From Bacillota bacterium (lineage in GTDB: Bacteria; Bacillota; Clostridia; Acetivibrionales; DTU013): a stretch of DNA of 64,000 bases. Both the position numbers and the translations under genes were made by a program. Where the stretch lies: the NCBI GenBank assembly GCA_023418915.1, contig JAEZYU010000079.1, forward strand, positions 1 through 64,000, in the 5' to 3' direction. Below the pieces are notes generated by a model. That model made no database searches and was not told the DNA's origin. It was given only the letters and a program-made list of their open reading frames with translations. Positions 42,555-51,959 of this stretch are shown one piece after another (within the stretch, counting starts at the first letter, position 1; each line of letters starts with the position of its first letter).

Positions 42555-43178
42555 TCATTTCTTCCTTTGAGCTACCTGGACCTTGTGTACAGGCACATCA
42601 AGAACAACTGCAACCGCATTTATTATTCTGTCTCTTACTTCCACACAGTCGGCTCCCTCGGCAACTACAAGAACGCCCTTCACCTGTGGCTCAAGCTGCT
42701 TCAGTATTACCGGAGATTTCCCACCCGACCGCGAATCCTCATAAGTAAGCGCACTCTCGAATTCTTCTTCGCTAACGTTTCTGGTCCCGCCTTCACTGTC
42801 TTTTTCCTCGGTGTTTCCGACACTCTTTTTAATATCATAAGCAGGGACATTTTCGCTTGTAGTAGCATAAGTTATCATAACATCAACCTTTCCAACACCC
42901 TGCACCTGATTCAAAAGCTCCTTCAGCCTGCTTTCAAGGGCATCTGATGCAGGCGCAGGCAGAGCCGTATCGTGTGCGGTCATCCCGGCAACCTGCGGCT
43001 CGGTCTCAGTCGGAGAAATTTCCGGATCGACGCTTTTTTTGCTGAATATGGTGGAGCCAGCAATAATGATGATCACTCCGATTATTATTATTATCGCAGT
43101 ATTTTCGATCAGCTTTTTTCTGTCCTGTTTCGCAATCCATTCCTTTATTTTTCTGACGATGCCATTGAAGATTTCCAT
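42555..43178 (-). CDS. spoIIIAG: stage III sporulation protein AG
   Basis: A 207-residue protein with an N-terminal membrane helix (about 24-44) and a ring-forming domain (about 85-207, LKELLNQVQGVGKVDVMITYATTSE, then GVLVVAEGADCVEVRDRIINAVAVVLDVPVHKVQV). It builds a secretin-like ring in the mother-cell part of the channel. Five bases after spoIIIAF. Confidence 0.93.
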   Translation of the reverse strand: MEIFNGIVRKIKEWIAKQDRKKLIENTAIIIIIGVIIIIAGSTIFSKKSVDPEISPTETEPQVAGMTAHDTALPAPASDALESRLKELLNQVQGVGKVDVMITYATTSENVPAYDIKKSVGNTEEKDSEGGTRNVSEEEFESALTYEDSRSGGKSPVILKQLEPQVKGVLVVAEGADCVEVRDRIINAVAVVLDVPVHKVQVAQRKK

Positions 43179-43182
43179 GATA

Positions 43183-43896
43183 TCACCTCTGTATATGAGA
43201 AATAATTATGTTTTCCCTGTTTACGCCGAATACTTCCTCTATCCTTTCCGTAAGACTTGCAGCCAGTCTGGCGTCGATAACCGGTGTATCGACTTTATTA
43301 CTGTCCCTGTTCCCGATGCTGACTCGTTCAACCCTTTCGACACCGGGAGTACTTATATCCACCAAAGAGCTGCTGTCCGGATCGGATGAAGGCAGACCGA
43401 CGGCAGGAACTTCACCGCCCGTTCCGGCGCCTTCGCCGGTAGTTCCATCTCCTGTGTATCCCTCGGCCTCTGCCTCGATATAGATTCTTTTGATTTCTCC
43501 GAATGTTACAGATTGATGGTCTTCGTTGATGATCACATCTGCTCTTGCACCTCTCACTCCTTCCACTTCTTTGGCCTGTCTCTCTATCTGTTCTATTATT
43601 CTGTTCCTGTATATTCCTATCGTCTGTTTCACCTGTTCCTCCTCAAGGAGCCGTCCAGCCTTTTCTATCTCCTTTCTGTCCATAGTTCCGGCGGCGGCAG
43701 TTTGATATGCTGAAAAATCAAAGCTTCTGCCGAAAAAGCCGGTAAATGGTTCAATGATAGCGATTATGAGTATAGTTCCCGTCAAAAGGTTTACATACTT
43801 TTTGATCCTTCCCTTCGGCAGCAGCATCTCTATCATAACGATGAAGAGGACAAGCGTAACAATGTTAACTGTCCAGTTTTTAATAAATTCAAGCAT
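43183..43896 (-). CDS. spoIIIAF: stage III sporulation protein AF
   Basis: A 237-residue protein with two N-terminal helices (about 8-25 and 35-55, FIKNWTVNIVTLVLFIVMIEMLLPKG and YVNLLTGTILIIAIIEPF) and a C-terminal domain that ends in a ring-type fold (EERIEEV...NIIISHIQR). The middle is Gly/Ser/Pro rich and longer than usual. Confidence 0.9.
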   Translation of the reverse strand: MLEFIKNWTVNIVTLVLFIVMIEMLLPKGRIKKYVNLLTGTILIIAIIEPFTGFFGRSFDFSAYQTAAAGTMDRKEIEKAGRLLEEEQVKQTIGIYRNRIIEQIERQAKEVEGVRGARADVIINEDHQSVTFGEIKRIYIEAEAEGYTGDGTTGEGAGTGGEVPAVGLPSSDPDSSSLVDISTPGVERVERVSIGNRDSNKVDTPVIDARLAASLTERIEEVFGVNRENIIISHIQR

Positions 43897-43990
43897 TCAC
43901 TGCCTCCCATTCTCATTCCTTCATCATAATATTCCTACAGCAGCTGCGGATTCTTCTGACGCTCCTTCTTTGCTCAGTACACCGGCCTGC

Positions 43991-45214
43991 TTATCTAAGC
44001 ATAGCGCTGAGGTTGCCTGCGCTTATCAGTGCAGTAACACATATTATGAACATGAACGCCACAGCTGCTGACAGTGCAAATATATGAAGCATCGAACCGG
44101 CCACATCATTAATGCAGTTAGTTATCCGACTCTCTGATATCGGCTCCAGCAAAGCGCTGGCGGCTTTGAACAGACCGACGAGAGCGATGATCTTCAACAA
44201 CGGAAGCACGCATATCAGCAGAATCCCTATCATTGCTGCAAAGCCTGCGGCATTCTTAATAAGCAGCGTACAGCCGATAACTGTATCTGCGGCATCTGAC
44301 AATGTTTTGCCGATAATGGGTATGAATGTGCTTATGGCAAATTTGGCTGCTTTTTGTGTTGCTCCGTCTATGACTGCGCCAAGTGACCCCTGTAATGACA
44401 CGGCAATGATAAAAACCGTGAGTATGATGCCAAGCGACCAGGAAACTATCTGCTTAATTAGATTCACAAGCCTTGTAAGCTGTATTTTTTCTGAAATATT
44501 GTTTACTATAGTCAGTATCGTCGATATAAAAACAAGTGGTACAAAGACATTTCTGATAATCGTCGCAGCAGTCTCAACTATCAGAAGCAGGACCGGGTGA
44601 AGTATACCTCCTGCGGTAATGTTTCCGCCTGATATCAGCAATGCAAGCAAAACAGGGATCGTCACATACATAAAGCCCACCATGCTGTCAATGATACCGA
44701 TCGCCATATTCATTACGGTTCCGAAGCTGACGAATAAAATAGATACTATTACTATATAGCAGACAAAGAATGCTATCTGTCCTGCGCCTTCGCTCATAAA
44801 GCTGGTTTGCAGGTTTTTCAGCAGCGCACAGATTATTACGAGAACAGTGATTTTTATAAGGATTCCAATATTTTGATACAGTTCCTTGAATAAAAACCTG
44901 AGAGCTTTACTGCCAAGGCCTTTCATATCGATATCCACCGTCCCCCTGAGCAGATCGTTCATAAATTCGTCAGCATCATATCCTCCAAGCAGATCCAAGG
45001 TTTCCTCGTCCACATATTTCTCCATTTCGTCTCTCAGTTTATCGATGCCTCCTGTTTCAGCCTGTTGATCTATGATATCAGCAGTGCTTGCATCCAACGC
45101 TGATTCGCCTCCTGTTCCGGCTTCAGCCTTACATGTCAGTGCCGGCAGTACAGCTGATGCGATTACCAGGAACAGGACTATTCTCAATTTCAATAGGATT
45201 CTTTTGTGCAGCAT
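43991..45214 (-). CDS. spoIIIAE: stage III sporulation protein AE
   Basis: A 407-residue membrane protein with a cleavable-looking signal peptide (residues 1-31), a short exported part (32-100) and six to eight membrane helices resembling a transporter. Core segments such as IGILLICVLPLLKIIALVGLFKAASALLEPI are typical of SpoIIIAE, thought to be the transport part of the channel. Confidence 0.95.
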   Translation of the reverse strand: MLHKRILLKLRIVLFLVIASAVLPALTCKAEAGTGGESALDASTADIIDQQAETGGIDKLRDEMEKYVDEETLDLLGGYDADEFMNDLLRGTVDIDMKGLGSKALRFLFKELYQNIGILIKITVLVIICALLKNLQTSFMSEGAGQIAFFVCYIVIVSILFVSFGTVMNMAIGIIDSMVGFMYVTIPVLLALLISGGNITAGGILHPVLLLIVETAATIIRNVFVPLVFISTILTIVNNISEKIQLTRLVNLIKQIVSWSLGIILTVFIIAVSLQGSLGAVIDGATQKAAKFAISTFIPIIGKTLSDAADTVIGCTLLIKNAAGFAAMIGILLICVLPLLKIIALVGLFKAASALLEPISESRITNCINDVAGSMLHIFALSAAVAFMFIICVTALISAGNLSAMLR

Positions 45215-45231
45215 TTGATTTTATCCCCCTG

Positions 45232-45618
45232 TTACGGCATAATTTTCAGTGTCAGATCGATAAGTGATGTTATCACCGGTATTGCCATTGCAACGATTAT
45301 TACCTTTCCTGCCATCTCGATCTTTGACGCTATTGCGCTCTCACCGGCATCCCTGCATATCTCAGCTCCAAACTCAGTCAGGTATGCTATCCCTGTAATT
45401 TTCAAGACTGTGTTGAAATAAGCCGGTTTGATGTCAGCCCTGCCCGCATATTCCTCAAGCAGCTCGATAACTGCAGACAGCTTAGCGGCAAGGAGCATGA
45501 AAATCAATGCGCCTGCAACTATACTTGCCTGCACGGCAATTTCAGGCTTTTGCTTCCTGAGAATTATGATAATGACGGTCGAAACAAGACCGATACCAAT
45601 GATCTGCATTATTTCCAT
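45232..45618 (-). CDS. spoIIIAD: stage III sporulation protein AD
   Basis: A 128-residue protein with four hydrophobic helices (starting MQIIGIGLVSTVIIIILRKQKPE), including the family segment YFNTVLKITGIAYLTEFGAEICRDAGESAIASKIE (in part). Similar to SpoIIIAC. Lies 17 bases before spoIIIAE. Confidence 0.95.
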   Translation of the reverse strand: MEIMQIIGIGLVSTVIIIILRKQKPEIAVQASIVAGALIFMLLAAKLSAVIELLEEYAGRADIKPAYFNTVLKITGIAYLTEFGAEICRDAGESAIASKIEMAGKVIIVAMAIPVITSLIDLTLKIMP

Positions 45619-45723
45619 GCAATTCTCCTGTGTTTTTCTGCTCTTTTATCCTGCTATCCTGCCATTCAAAACAGATAATGACTAGCTTATGTCTGCTCTA
45701 TTTCGGTGCATTCATTTCCCCTA

Positions 45724-45921
45724 TCATTCCAGTTTAAAAATTGTTTTCACAGTATCGAAAAGCACTGCAATTTCCTTTACCACCATTAAAAGGACAACGA
45801 TCAATCCGGCCAGTGTTGTCATCATCGCCTGCTCTTCCCTCCCGGATCTGATAAGCAGCTGATTCAGCACTGCCACAAGGATCCCGATAGCAGCTATCCT
45901 GAAAATCAAATCAATACCCAT
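45724..45921 (-). CDS. spoIIIAC: stage III sporulation protein AC
   Basis: A 65-residue two-helix membrane protein starting MGIDLIFRIAAIGILVAVLNQLLI and containing the family hairpin SGREEQAMMTTLAGLIVVLLMV. A GTG three codons earlier is in frame but too close to AAGGGG. The usual length for the family is about 65-68. Confidence 0.94.
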   Translation of the reverse strand: MGIDLIFRIAAIGILVAVLNQLLIRSGREEQAMMTTLAGLIVVLLMVVKEIAVLFDTVKTIFKLE

Positions 45922-46019
45922 AAATTGCACAACCCCTTTTCGAAGTGATTCAAAATATTATCTGATGTAACCTTATTACAGACATCCCTCATTTATGAGA
46001 TTAAAGAGGCCTTGAAGCT

Positions 46020-46538
46020 TTACATCAAAACTATCACAACTGCAATTCCACCGATTATACCAAGGCTCCTGTACATGCTTTCATTCTTCTTTCTGCTCTC
46101 CTCTGCTTTTTTTTCCTGTAGATCCAGCTGTCCCAGGGTCAGCCGTATATTTTTTATCTGTCCGTCCAGATCTGTGCTGCCAAGCGATCGTCCAAAGGAT
46201 AATAATATTTCCTCATCCTCTTTGTTCAGAGTGGTCATCTTGATACACTGGCCCACAGCCTGCTTCCACGCCTCACATGCATTTGTGGCGCTGCCCTCCT
46301 TCAGCAGCTCTGATGCTGTTTTGAAAAAGACACCGGTCTCACCACCGACTCTGCTTATTCTTTCAAACGCCTCTGCCAATACATCCGACAGGTAAGAAAT
46401 CTGGTTTTCAAACATCTGAAGAAGGCTTTGCAGCTCACGAAGCTGCTGCGGCCTTTTGCTGCAGTCTCTTGATAATATGTATCCAAGGAAACTGCAGGAC
46501 ATTATAACTATTATGCTCCCTGCTATTTTAAACAGCAC
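46020..46538 (-). CDS. spoIIIAB: stage III sporulation protein AB
   Basis: A 172-residue protein with membrane helices at both ends (about 4-22 and 153-171) and a helical middle (RPQQLRELQSLLQMFENQISYLSDVLAEAFERIS) similar to the type II secretion GspF fold. Start is GTG at 46538, overlapping the spoIIIAA stop by 11 bases. Confidence 0.94.
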   Translation of the reverse strand: MLFKIAGSIIVIMSCSFLGYILSRDCSKRPQQLRELQSLLQMFENQISYLSDVLAEAFERISRVGGETGVFFKTASELLKEGSATNACEAWKQAVGQCIKMTTLNKEDEEILLSFGRSLGSTDLDGQIKNIRLTLGQLDLQEKKAEESRKKNESMYRSLGIIGGIAVVIVLM

Positions 46539-47550
46539 CCTGACCAGCCCCCATAATTATTTTCATATCCGAACCATCCACGATCTCCCTAATCGAACCG
46601 GGTCCGTCGGAATCGTCAAGAACGATATATCTTTCGAATACCTTGTCCTCCACCAGCATCAGGACCTCTTTTCTGCTTTTGAGCTCTGATATGTTGTAGC
46701 CGTGAGCGGTGGTGATTATCCTGACTCCCGCGTTCAATACATTGTGTACTGCCTCTCTGTCACCGTCGTTTCCTATTTCATCGGTAATGATTACGTTAGG
46801 CGACATCGAACGGATCATCATTTTCATGCCGATATTCTTGGGACAACCGTCAAGTACATCTGTTCTCAGTCCCACATCATTCTGCGGCACCCCTTTCAAA
46901 CAAGCGGCGATCTCGGACCTCTCATCAACGATCGCCACCTTTACACCTCCAAAGCCCAGTTCTGGTATTCCATTGCCAAGGCTCCTGGCGATATCTCTCA
47001 GAATTGTTGTTTTGCCGCATTGAGGAGGAGATATGATCAGCGTATTATATATATCATTACTGTTTTTTATAAGATATCGCAAAACCCTGGAGGCACAGCC
47101 GAATATCTGGTTTGAAAGCCTTATGTTGAGCCCTGATATATCCTTTATGTTTTTTACAAAAGCTCCGTCGAGTACCACTCGTCCGGCAAGACCGACCCGG
47201 TGTCCTCCCCTGATAGTAATAAAGCCATTTTTGATCTCATCCTGATATGCGTAGATCGAATTTTCGCTCATAAGCTCTATTGTGGCCTTTATGTCCTCTC
47301 TGGTGACAATAAAGCTTCCTGACGGTTTGGATGAAGGCAGACCATCACTGCCGATGAACCATTCCCTGACATAATTCTGGAGCACAAGGGGCTTGTCTGC
47401 CCTCAGCCTTATCTCTTCGAGCGGTTCAAGCCCATATATCATTGCTCCTCCCACAGCCGAAGCCACTCTTTTGGACAGAAGCGGCAGGATGTCTTTCCTA
47501 AGACTGCTTGTACCTTTTACTGATAAGCTGCGCTCTGCACCAGTTCTCAT
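46528..47550 (-). CDS. spoIIIAA: stage III sporulation protein AA, ATPase
   Basis: A 340-residue secretion-type ATPase thought to power the mother cell-to-forespore channel. Walker A reads SPPQCGKTTILRDIAR (about residue 168), Walker B-like VKVAIVDERSEIA (about 203), and a further IITDEIGNDGDREAV (about 250). First gene of the spoIIIA operon; start follows GGGGAGGTACAT. No convincing sigma-E promoter was found upstream. Confidence 0.95.
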   Translation of the reverse strand: MRTGAERSLSVKGTSSLRKDILPLLSKRVASAVGGAMIYGLEPLEEIRLRADKPLVLQNYVREWFIGSDGLPSSKPSGSFIVTREDIKATIELMSENSIYAYQDEIKNGFITIRGGHRVGLAGRVVLDGAFVKNIKDISGLNIRLSNQIFGCASRVLRYLIKNSNDIYNTLIISPPQCGKTTILRDIARSLGNGIPELGFGGVKVAIVDERSEIAACLKGVPQNDVGLRTDVLDGCPKNIGMKMMIRSMSPNVIITDEIGNDGDREAVHNVLNAGVRIITTAHGYNISELKSRKEVLMLVEDKVFERYIVLDDSDGPGSIREIVDGSDMKIIMGAGQGAV

Positions 47551-47699
47551 ATGTACCTCCCCACTTTAATATCAGTCTCATACAGGATTCTCTCCAAGGA
47601 AACACTCTGATCCATTCATTAATAATTATTAGGCTTTGTCCACTTTTATGACTGTTATGGCATAAAACAAAATGCAAGTGAGGAAATATCAGCGTCAAC

Positions 47700-47735
47700 T
47701 AATAAAACAAAATACAGGCATTATACAGCCTGCAT
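47700..47735 (-). terminator. terminator of the gerK operon
   Basis: Minus strand CAGGC-TGTATAAT-GCCTG followed by TATTTTGTTTTATT. The stem is short but well placed, 80 bases after gerKB. The rest of the 47551-47813 gap shows nothing else. Confidence 0.55.
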
Positions 47736-47813
47736 CGTTAGGAAATTTTCTGGTATTCTATTTCAGTAATGTATTGCAAATGCTCAAAGGATCATGTTCC
47801 TTCCGCTATTTCT

Positions 47814-48917
47814 TCAGCACTGCTGACTCCCTGCCTTTCTCTGTCTTGCCGCCTTGATCTCAGCTCCAATCCAGATAATCACAGGTAATATTATCTCAAA
47901 TGGTACCGCATAGTATTTGTATAGCTGGCTTGCCCAGTCAAACATCTCTATCGTGCTTTCGAACAAAACCAGAGAGTACATCATTATCAGAAGACCCACA
48001 GGTGCTGCAAGCTTTCTATGATCCTGTATCCCGAATGAATCGGCAATACCCTTGCTGGCTGACAGTAAACAGATGGATGTCTTAACGAACCCTCCGAGCA
48101 GAAAGACTATCGCCACTGTAACTTCTATCCTTTCAAGGAAATCTCCCAATTTAACAAGTCTTGCCGACGCATAGGAGGCAAAGAAAAGGAGCCTTATATT
48201 TCCCGCCCCCAGAACCAGGAGGCTTCGAAATGTAGAAATCGATAAAACAGCTGCACTTATCAGAATACTCCATATGAATATTTTGTAAGGCTTGTTCTCC
48301 CTTTTGACATAGCAGAAAATAATCGAACAGACCACTATTTCAGCAAACGGAAAGGCAAGGACAGAAAAAGATGCATCAATCACGGGTAGTACTCCATCAT
48401 ATAATAAAGGTCTTATGTTATTGATATTATATTCCGGGATCAACAGCATAGTTATGGTGAATATGACAAGCAGCATGATTGGCAGCACGATGGCCGTCCA
48501 TCTTGCAATAGCCTCTATTCCTGCCTTCACTGCCCATATACAAAGCAGCATGAAAACGGCAGCTGTGACGAACTGGGGTGTTTCATGCAGACCGACAATC
48601 TTAACAAACTCAGAGAAATTTCTTAGCACAAGTGCACCGATGTGAAAGGTATACCACACATATATAAGAGTAAATACCGTGCCAATAATTCTTCCATACA
48701 CAGTGAAAATGATTTCATACAGACCCATTCCAGGGAAAAGAGAGAGTATCCTGGATAATATCAGCACAAGAGGCAGCACCATGATACATGCAGCTAATAT
48801 GGCAATCCATGCGTCCTTCCCTGCTTCTCTCCCAGTCCCAAGCACCATTGAGCTTCCAAGTAAAAACGCCAGCATAATGGCAATCGTTTGCTTTTTTGTT
48901 ATTATATGATTATCCAT
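47814..48917 (-). CDS. GerKB-like germinant receptor permease subunit
   Basis: A 367-residue protein with about ten membrane helices, of the amino-acid permease-like GerAB/GerKB family (TIAIMLAFLLGSSMVLGTGREAGKDAWIA near the start). It is the likely germinant-binding subunit in the spore inner membrane. Last gene of the operon A-C-D-B, 38 bases after the small D-like gene. Confidence 0.9.
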   Translation of the reverse strand: MDNHIITKKQTIAIMLAFLLGSSMVLGTGREAGKDAWIAILAACIMVLPLVLILSRILSLFPGMGLYEIIFTVYGRIIGTVFTLIYVWYTFHIGALVLRNFSEFVKIVGLHETPQFVTAAVFMLLCIWAVKAGIEAIARWTAIVLPIMLLVIFTITMLLIPEYNINNIRPLLYDGVLPVIDASFSVLAFPFAEIVVCSIIFCYVKRENKPYKIFIWSILISAAVLSISTFRSLLVLGAGNIRLLFFASYASARLVKLGDFLERIEVTVAIVFLLGGFVKTSICLLSASKGIADSFGIQDHRKLAAPVGLLIMMYSLVLFESTIEMFDWASQLYKYYAVPFEIILPVIIWIGAEIKAARQRKAGSQQC

Positions 48918-48955
48918 GCAAGTATCCTTAACTTCATGTATGACTAGATCACATA

Positions 48956-49165
48956 TCAGCCTATTATCGAAGTTATGATTTTTTCAACCGGATCCATTGG
49001 ATTTGGGAATTTTACGCCAAATTCAACAAATATCGCTGATAAAAGCAGCAGTGCCAGCATAAAGGAATATACGATGCAGACCAACCACTCTCTGCTTTTG
49101 AAGAGTTTTTTCAGTTCTATTAAAATCATAATAATTATCATGGCTGCAACTACTGTCAAAAGCAT
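48956..49165 (-). CDS. small two-helix protein in the germinant receptor operon (GerD-subunit-like)
   Basis: A 69-residue protein with two membrane helices (about 2-19 and 28-52) and a short exported-looking end (FGVKFPNPMDPVEKIITSIIG). It sits between the C and B subunit genes. Small two-helix D subunits are known for several Bacillus receptors (for example GerKD), which tune germinant response; the assignment here rests on size, topology and position. Six bases after gerKC. Confidence 0.65.
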   Translation of the reverse strand: MLLTVVAAMIIIMILIELKKLFKSREWLVCIVYSFMLALLLLSAIFVEFGVKFPNPMDPVEKIITSIIG

Positions 49166-49171
49166 ATCAAG

Positions 49172-50320
49172 CTATTCCTCCATCATGATCGATTCCTGCA
49201 GCAGACCGGATTCAGTTACCTCCACTGTTGGATTGACATAGATTTCCATGTCCTTAAAGTACTCATCCCAGTCCTGCTCTATTTCTCTCCAGAGCTTCGG
49301 GTATTCCATATGTATACTATTTCCGAAGCCGAAAATATCAGCCCTGTATTCTGTCTGCATCTTTTTTATCAGAGCGGAAGCTTTATTTTTTATAAGCTCT
49401 TCTGCCTGCTTCTTATGCATCGCTGCCCCTTCATGATGCTTATGTCTCCCCGGCCCATGCTCTCCCAGTGCGGTTTTTACATGTATTTCGACATTGATTG
49501 ATATTTTGCCATTGGAATATACCGGCTTCACCTTTGTCTTGTTTTCAAGTATCTCAAAAGATACGTCCTTTACATGCTTTCCCGGTTCGCTGTCGGCGAC
49601 AAGGATCCCCCCTTCCACCCTGTCTGTTATAAAGCAGAAATATTTTGTTTCTTCTTCAGTGAGGAACCCGGCGAGGCTACCTCGCTTTAGTATCGCAGTG
49701 CCTGACATGGCCTGCGTTTCGATACCTGCAGTATTAATGATCCTCATGCATGGCAGAACAGGGCAATATCCGGGACATTGAAGCAGGTTCATGAATTCAC
49801 TGATGGTCATTTTAAATGATTTTGACAGATCTGCCTGCCCCTCGATCATCTGCGAGATCTCAAATGTGCGGATCTCAGTCGTAACGCTTTCTGACCGCAA
49901 CAGTTCAGCTGCTCTCTCCTCCTTTGAGACAAGAAGCCATATGTTAGTTCTCGGCTCCACATCTCGTATAAGGAAATCAAGCACCTCGACCAATCCTTTT
50001 TCCAGTACCTGCTTTCCAAGGATAACGACCTCCATATGGCCTAAGTACAGTCTTCCAGTTTCAAACTTGATTGCATTGCGTACTGCATCAAATAGGGTGT
50101 CCCCCTCTGTTTCTATTATCTTTGAGGCTATCGATGATTCCTTGCCTCCTTCTATGAGATCCACCAGCTCTGCTGTGACAACATGTCTTTTATCTTCATT
50201 CATGTCGACAGCCATACCAACAACAATGGGCAGTCTATTTATCTCTCTGTAATCCCAGCAGCCGGTAAGACAACTTATTGTCAGCACCAATAGCATCACT
50301 GCCGCTGTTTTTTTGACCAT
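49172..50320 (-). CDS. GerKC-like germinant receptor lipoprotein
   Basis: A 382-residue Ger(x)C protein with a lipoprotein signal: residues 1-21 end in the lipobox LTGC, with Cys21 as the lipid site, followed by WDYREINRLPIVVGMAVD, the family start. The C-terminal domain has QTEYRADIFGFG, the conserved strand of the Ger(x)C fold. It is anchored on the outer face of the spore inner membrane. An ATG overlap of 25 bases with gerKA shows tight coupling. Confidence 0.92.
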   Translation of the reverse strand: MVKKTAAVMLLVLTISCLTGCWDYREINRLPIVVGMAVDMNEDKRHVVTAELVDLIEGGKESSIASKIIETEGDTLFDAVRNAIKFETGRLYLGHMEVVILGKQVLEKGLVEVLDFLIRDVEPRTNIWLLVSKEERAAELLRSESVTTEIRTFEISQMIEGQADLSKSFKMTISEFMNLLQCPGYCPVLPCMRIINTAGIETQAMSGTAILKRGSLAGFLTEEETKYFCFITDRVEGGILVADSEPGKHVKDVSFEILENKTKVKPVYSNGKISINVEIHVKTALGEHGPGRHKHHEGAAMHKKQAEELIKNKASALIKKMQTEYRADIFGFGNSIHMEYPKLWREIEQDWDEYFKDMEIYVNPTVEVTESGLLQESIMMEE

Positions 50321-51849
50321 GGCTGTGTGCCTCCCCTGCCTTTTCTTATTCTATTGTATGTGATCAGCTTCGGCCTGTATTTAAAGTACCAGTCTGGGGC
50401 TTTGATAGCAGTATCCTTCATTTCATGTGCTTCCAGAGCTGTGATATGCACCATATACGGAATACCGAACGAACGCATGGAGCAAAGATGTATAAGTATA
50501 CCGATAAAACCACACATATACCCATACAGTCCAAGAAATGCAGACAACAGCAGGAGAACAGGCCGCAGTGCAACAACAGCACCTGTCAGCTTTGGGACCA
50601 TAAGACCCGTGATCGCCGCTACAGATACTATTATTACAATCGGTGCACTGACGATCTTAGCTTCGACCGAGGCTGAGCCAAGGACCAACGCACCAACTAT
50701 GCTCAGTGCCTGTCCGAGGTTTGACGGCATCCTGACGCCGGCATCCCTTAGCATCTCAAAGACTATAGTCAGCAGTATTACCTCCACAATTGTCGGGAAT
50801 GGAACACCCTGCCTTGCAGCTGATATACTCAGAAGCAAAGGCGTCGGTATTGCCTCCTGATGATACGTTACCAGTGCCGTATATATCCCTGGTATGCTTA
50901 TGCTGATCCAGAACCCTGCTATTCTCAGCAGTCTGTTCACACTTGCAAGGGGAAAGGCCACATAATAATCTTCATTAGATTGAAAATTTTCAACGAAAAG
51001 ATACGGAACCGTCAATGCTACAGGAGAGCCATCCACCATAATTGCTATGCGTCCCTCCATGATGTTGGCTGCTACCACATCCGGTCTCTCTGTTGAGCCG
51101 TTTGACAGAAAAGGTGAAAATGGGTGATCACGGATATACTCTCTGATATATTCGGTATCAAGTATAATGTCAGTATCAATTGTACTGAGCCTTTTGTATA
51201 CCTCCTTGAGTATCTTTTTGTTTACGATGCTGTCAAGATAACAGACGCACACTTTGGTACGGCTCCGTACTCCCATGGTAATCAATTTAAACTTCAGGTC
51301 ATTTGTGGCCAGCCGTCTCCTTATGAGCGAAAGATTCATAAGCAGCGATTCGACAAAGCCTTCTCTTGGCCCTACGATCAGTCTCTCGGATGGTGGCTCC
51401 TCAATGGACCTGGTCTGCCAGCCTTTGGTACTTATGATCAGTCCCCTGGAACTGCCGTCAGCCAGAAAAACAGTATCTCCCCGCACTATCGCATCTGTAA
51501 GTTTTCCTACGTCTGATGTCATTTTCACATCGTTTGCGGCTATTACAATATCCTTTATTTTTTCAATCGTCTCATCGTCATGTATAGCTGTAGCCGCTCT
51601 GATAACAGGCTGCATTATGTTTTCGTTTATTGTCTCATTATTCACCATTCCGTCTATGAAAATAACACAGAATTTTAATGCTTCATCTCGTTCATTTTGG
51701 AATCGTCTAATAATAAGAGTATCATCATCATTGAATATTTCCGTAAACATATCAAGATCATGCAAAAGAGAGCCATCAAGACTATATCTGCTCAGATCCT
51801 CAGGCTTTATCGCTCCAGTTACATTGCTGTTCATTCTCTTGTGCTTCAT
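50296..51849 (-). CDS. GerKA-like germinant receptor subunit
   Basis: A 517-residue spore germination protein of the GerABKA family. A soluble N-terminal part (1-250) contains DTVFLADGSSRGLIISTKGWQTRSIEEPPSE (in part) and the VYLD-like CYLDSIVN segment; four to six helices follow (about 300-460) with SISAARQGVPFPTIVEVILL, a family hallmark. First gene of the four-gene receptor operon. Start ATG 51849 after GGTGG. Confidence 0.94.
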   Translation of the reverse strand: MKHKRMNSNVTGAIKPEDLSRYSLDGSLLHDLDMFTEIFNDDDTLIIRRFQNERDEALKFCVIFIDGMVNNETINENIMQPVIRAATAIHDDETIEKIKDIVIAANDVKMTSDVGKLTDAIVRGDTVFLADGSSRGLIISTKGWQTRSIEEPPSERLIVGPREGFVESLLMNLSLIRRRLATNDLKFKLITMGVRSRTKVCVCYLDSIVNKKILKEVYKRLSTIDTDIILDTEYIREYIRDHPFSPFLSNGSTERPDVVAANIMEGRIAIMVDGSPVALTVPYLFVENFQSNEDYYVAFPLASVNRLLRIAGFWISISIPGIYTALVTYHQEAIPTPLLLSISAARQGVPFPTIVEVILLTIVFEMLRDAGVRMPSNLGQALSIVGALVLGSASVEAKIVSAPIVIIVSVAAITGLMVPKLTGAVVALRPVLLLLSAFLGLYGYMCGFIGILIHLCSMRSFGIPYMVHITALEAHEMKDTAIKAPDWYFKYRPKLITYNRIRKGRGGTQPWSKKQRQ

Positions 51850-51911
51850 CACACCACCAGGAGTTTAGCATATTATCTATATTCCGTATGGTATGTATTT
51901 TTCTGAAAATA

Positions 51912-51942
51912 ATTCAGGGGGACGATATCATCGCCCCCCTGC
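51912..51942 (-). terminator. terminator of lepB
   Basis: Minus strand CAGGGGGGCGAT-GAT-ATCGTCCCCCTG, a strong G-rich stem followed by AATTATTTTC. It starts 18 bases after the lepB stop and protects the gerK operon. Confidence 0.75.
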
Positions 51943-51959
51943 AGCATAGTGCATATGTT

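Noticed and set aside
47726..47740. Partial element AACGATGC at the gerK terminator
   Set aside because: Eight bases only, and it follows rather than precedes a gene.
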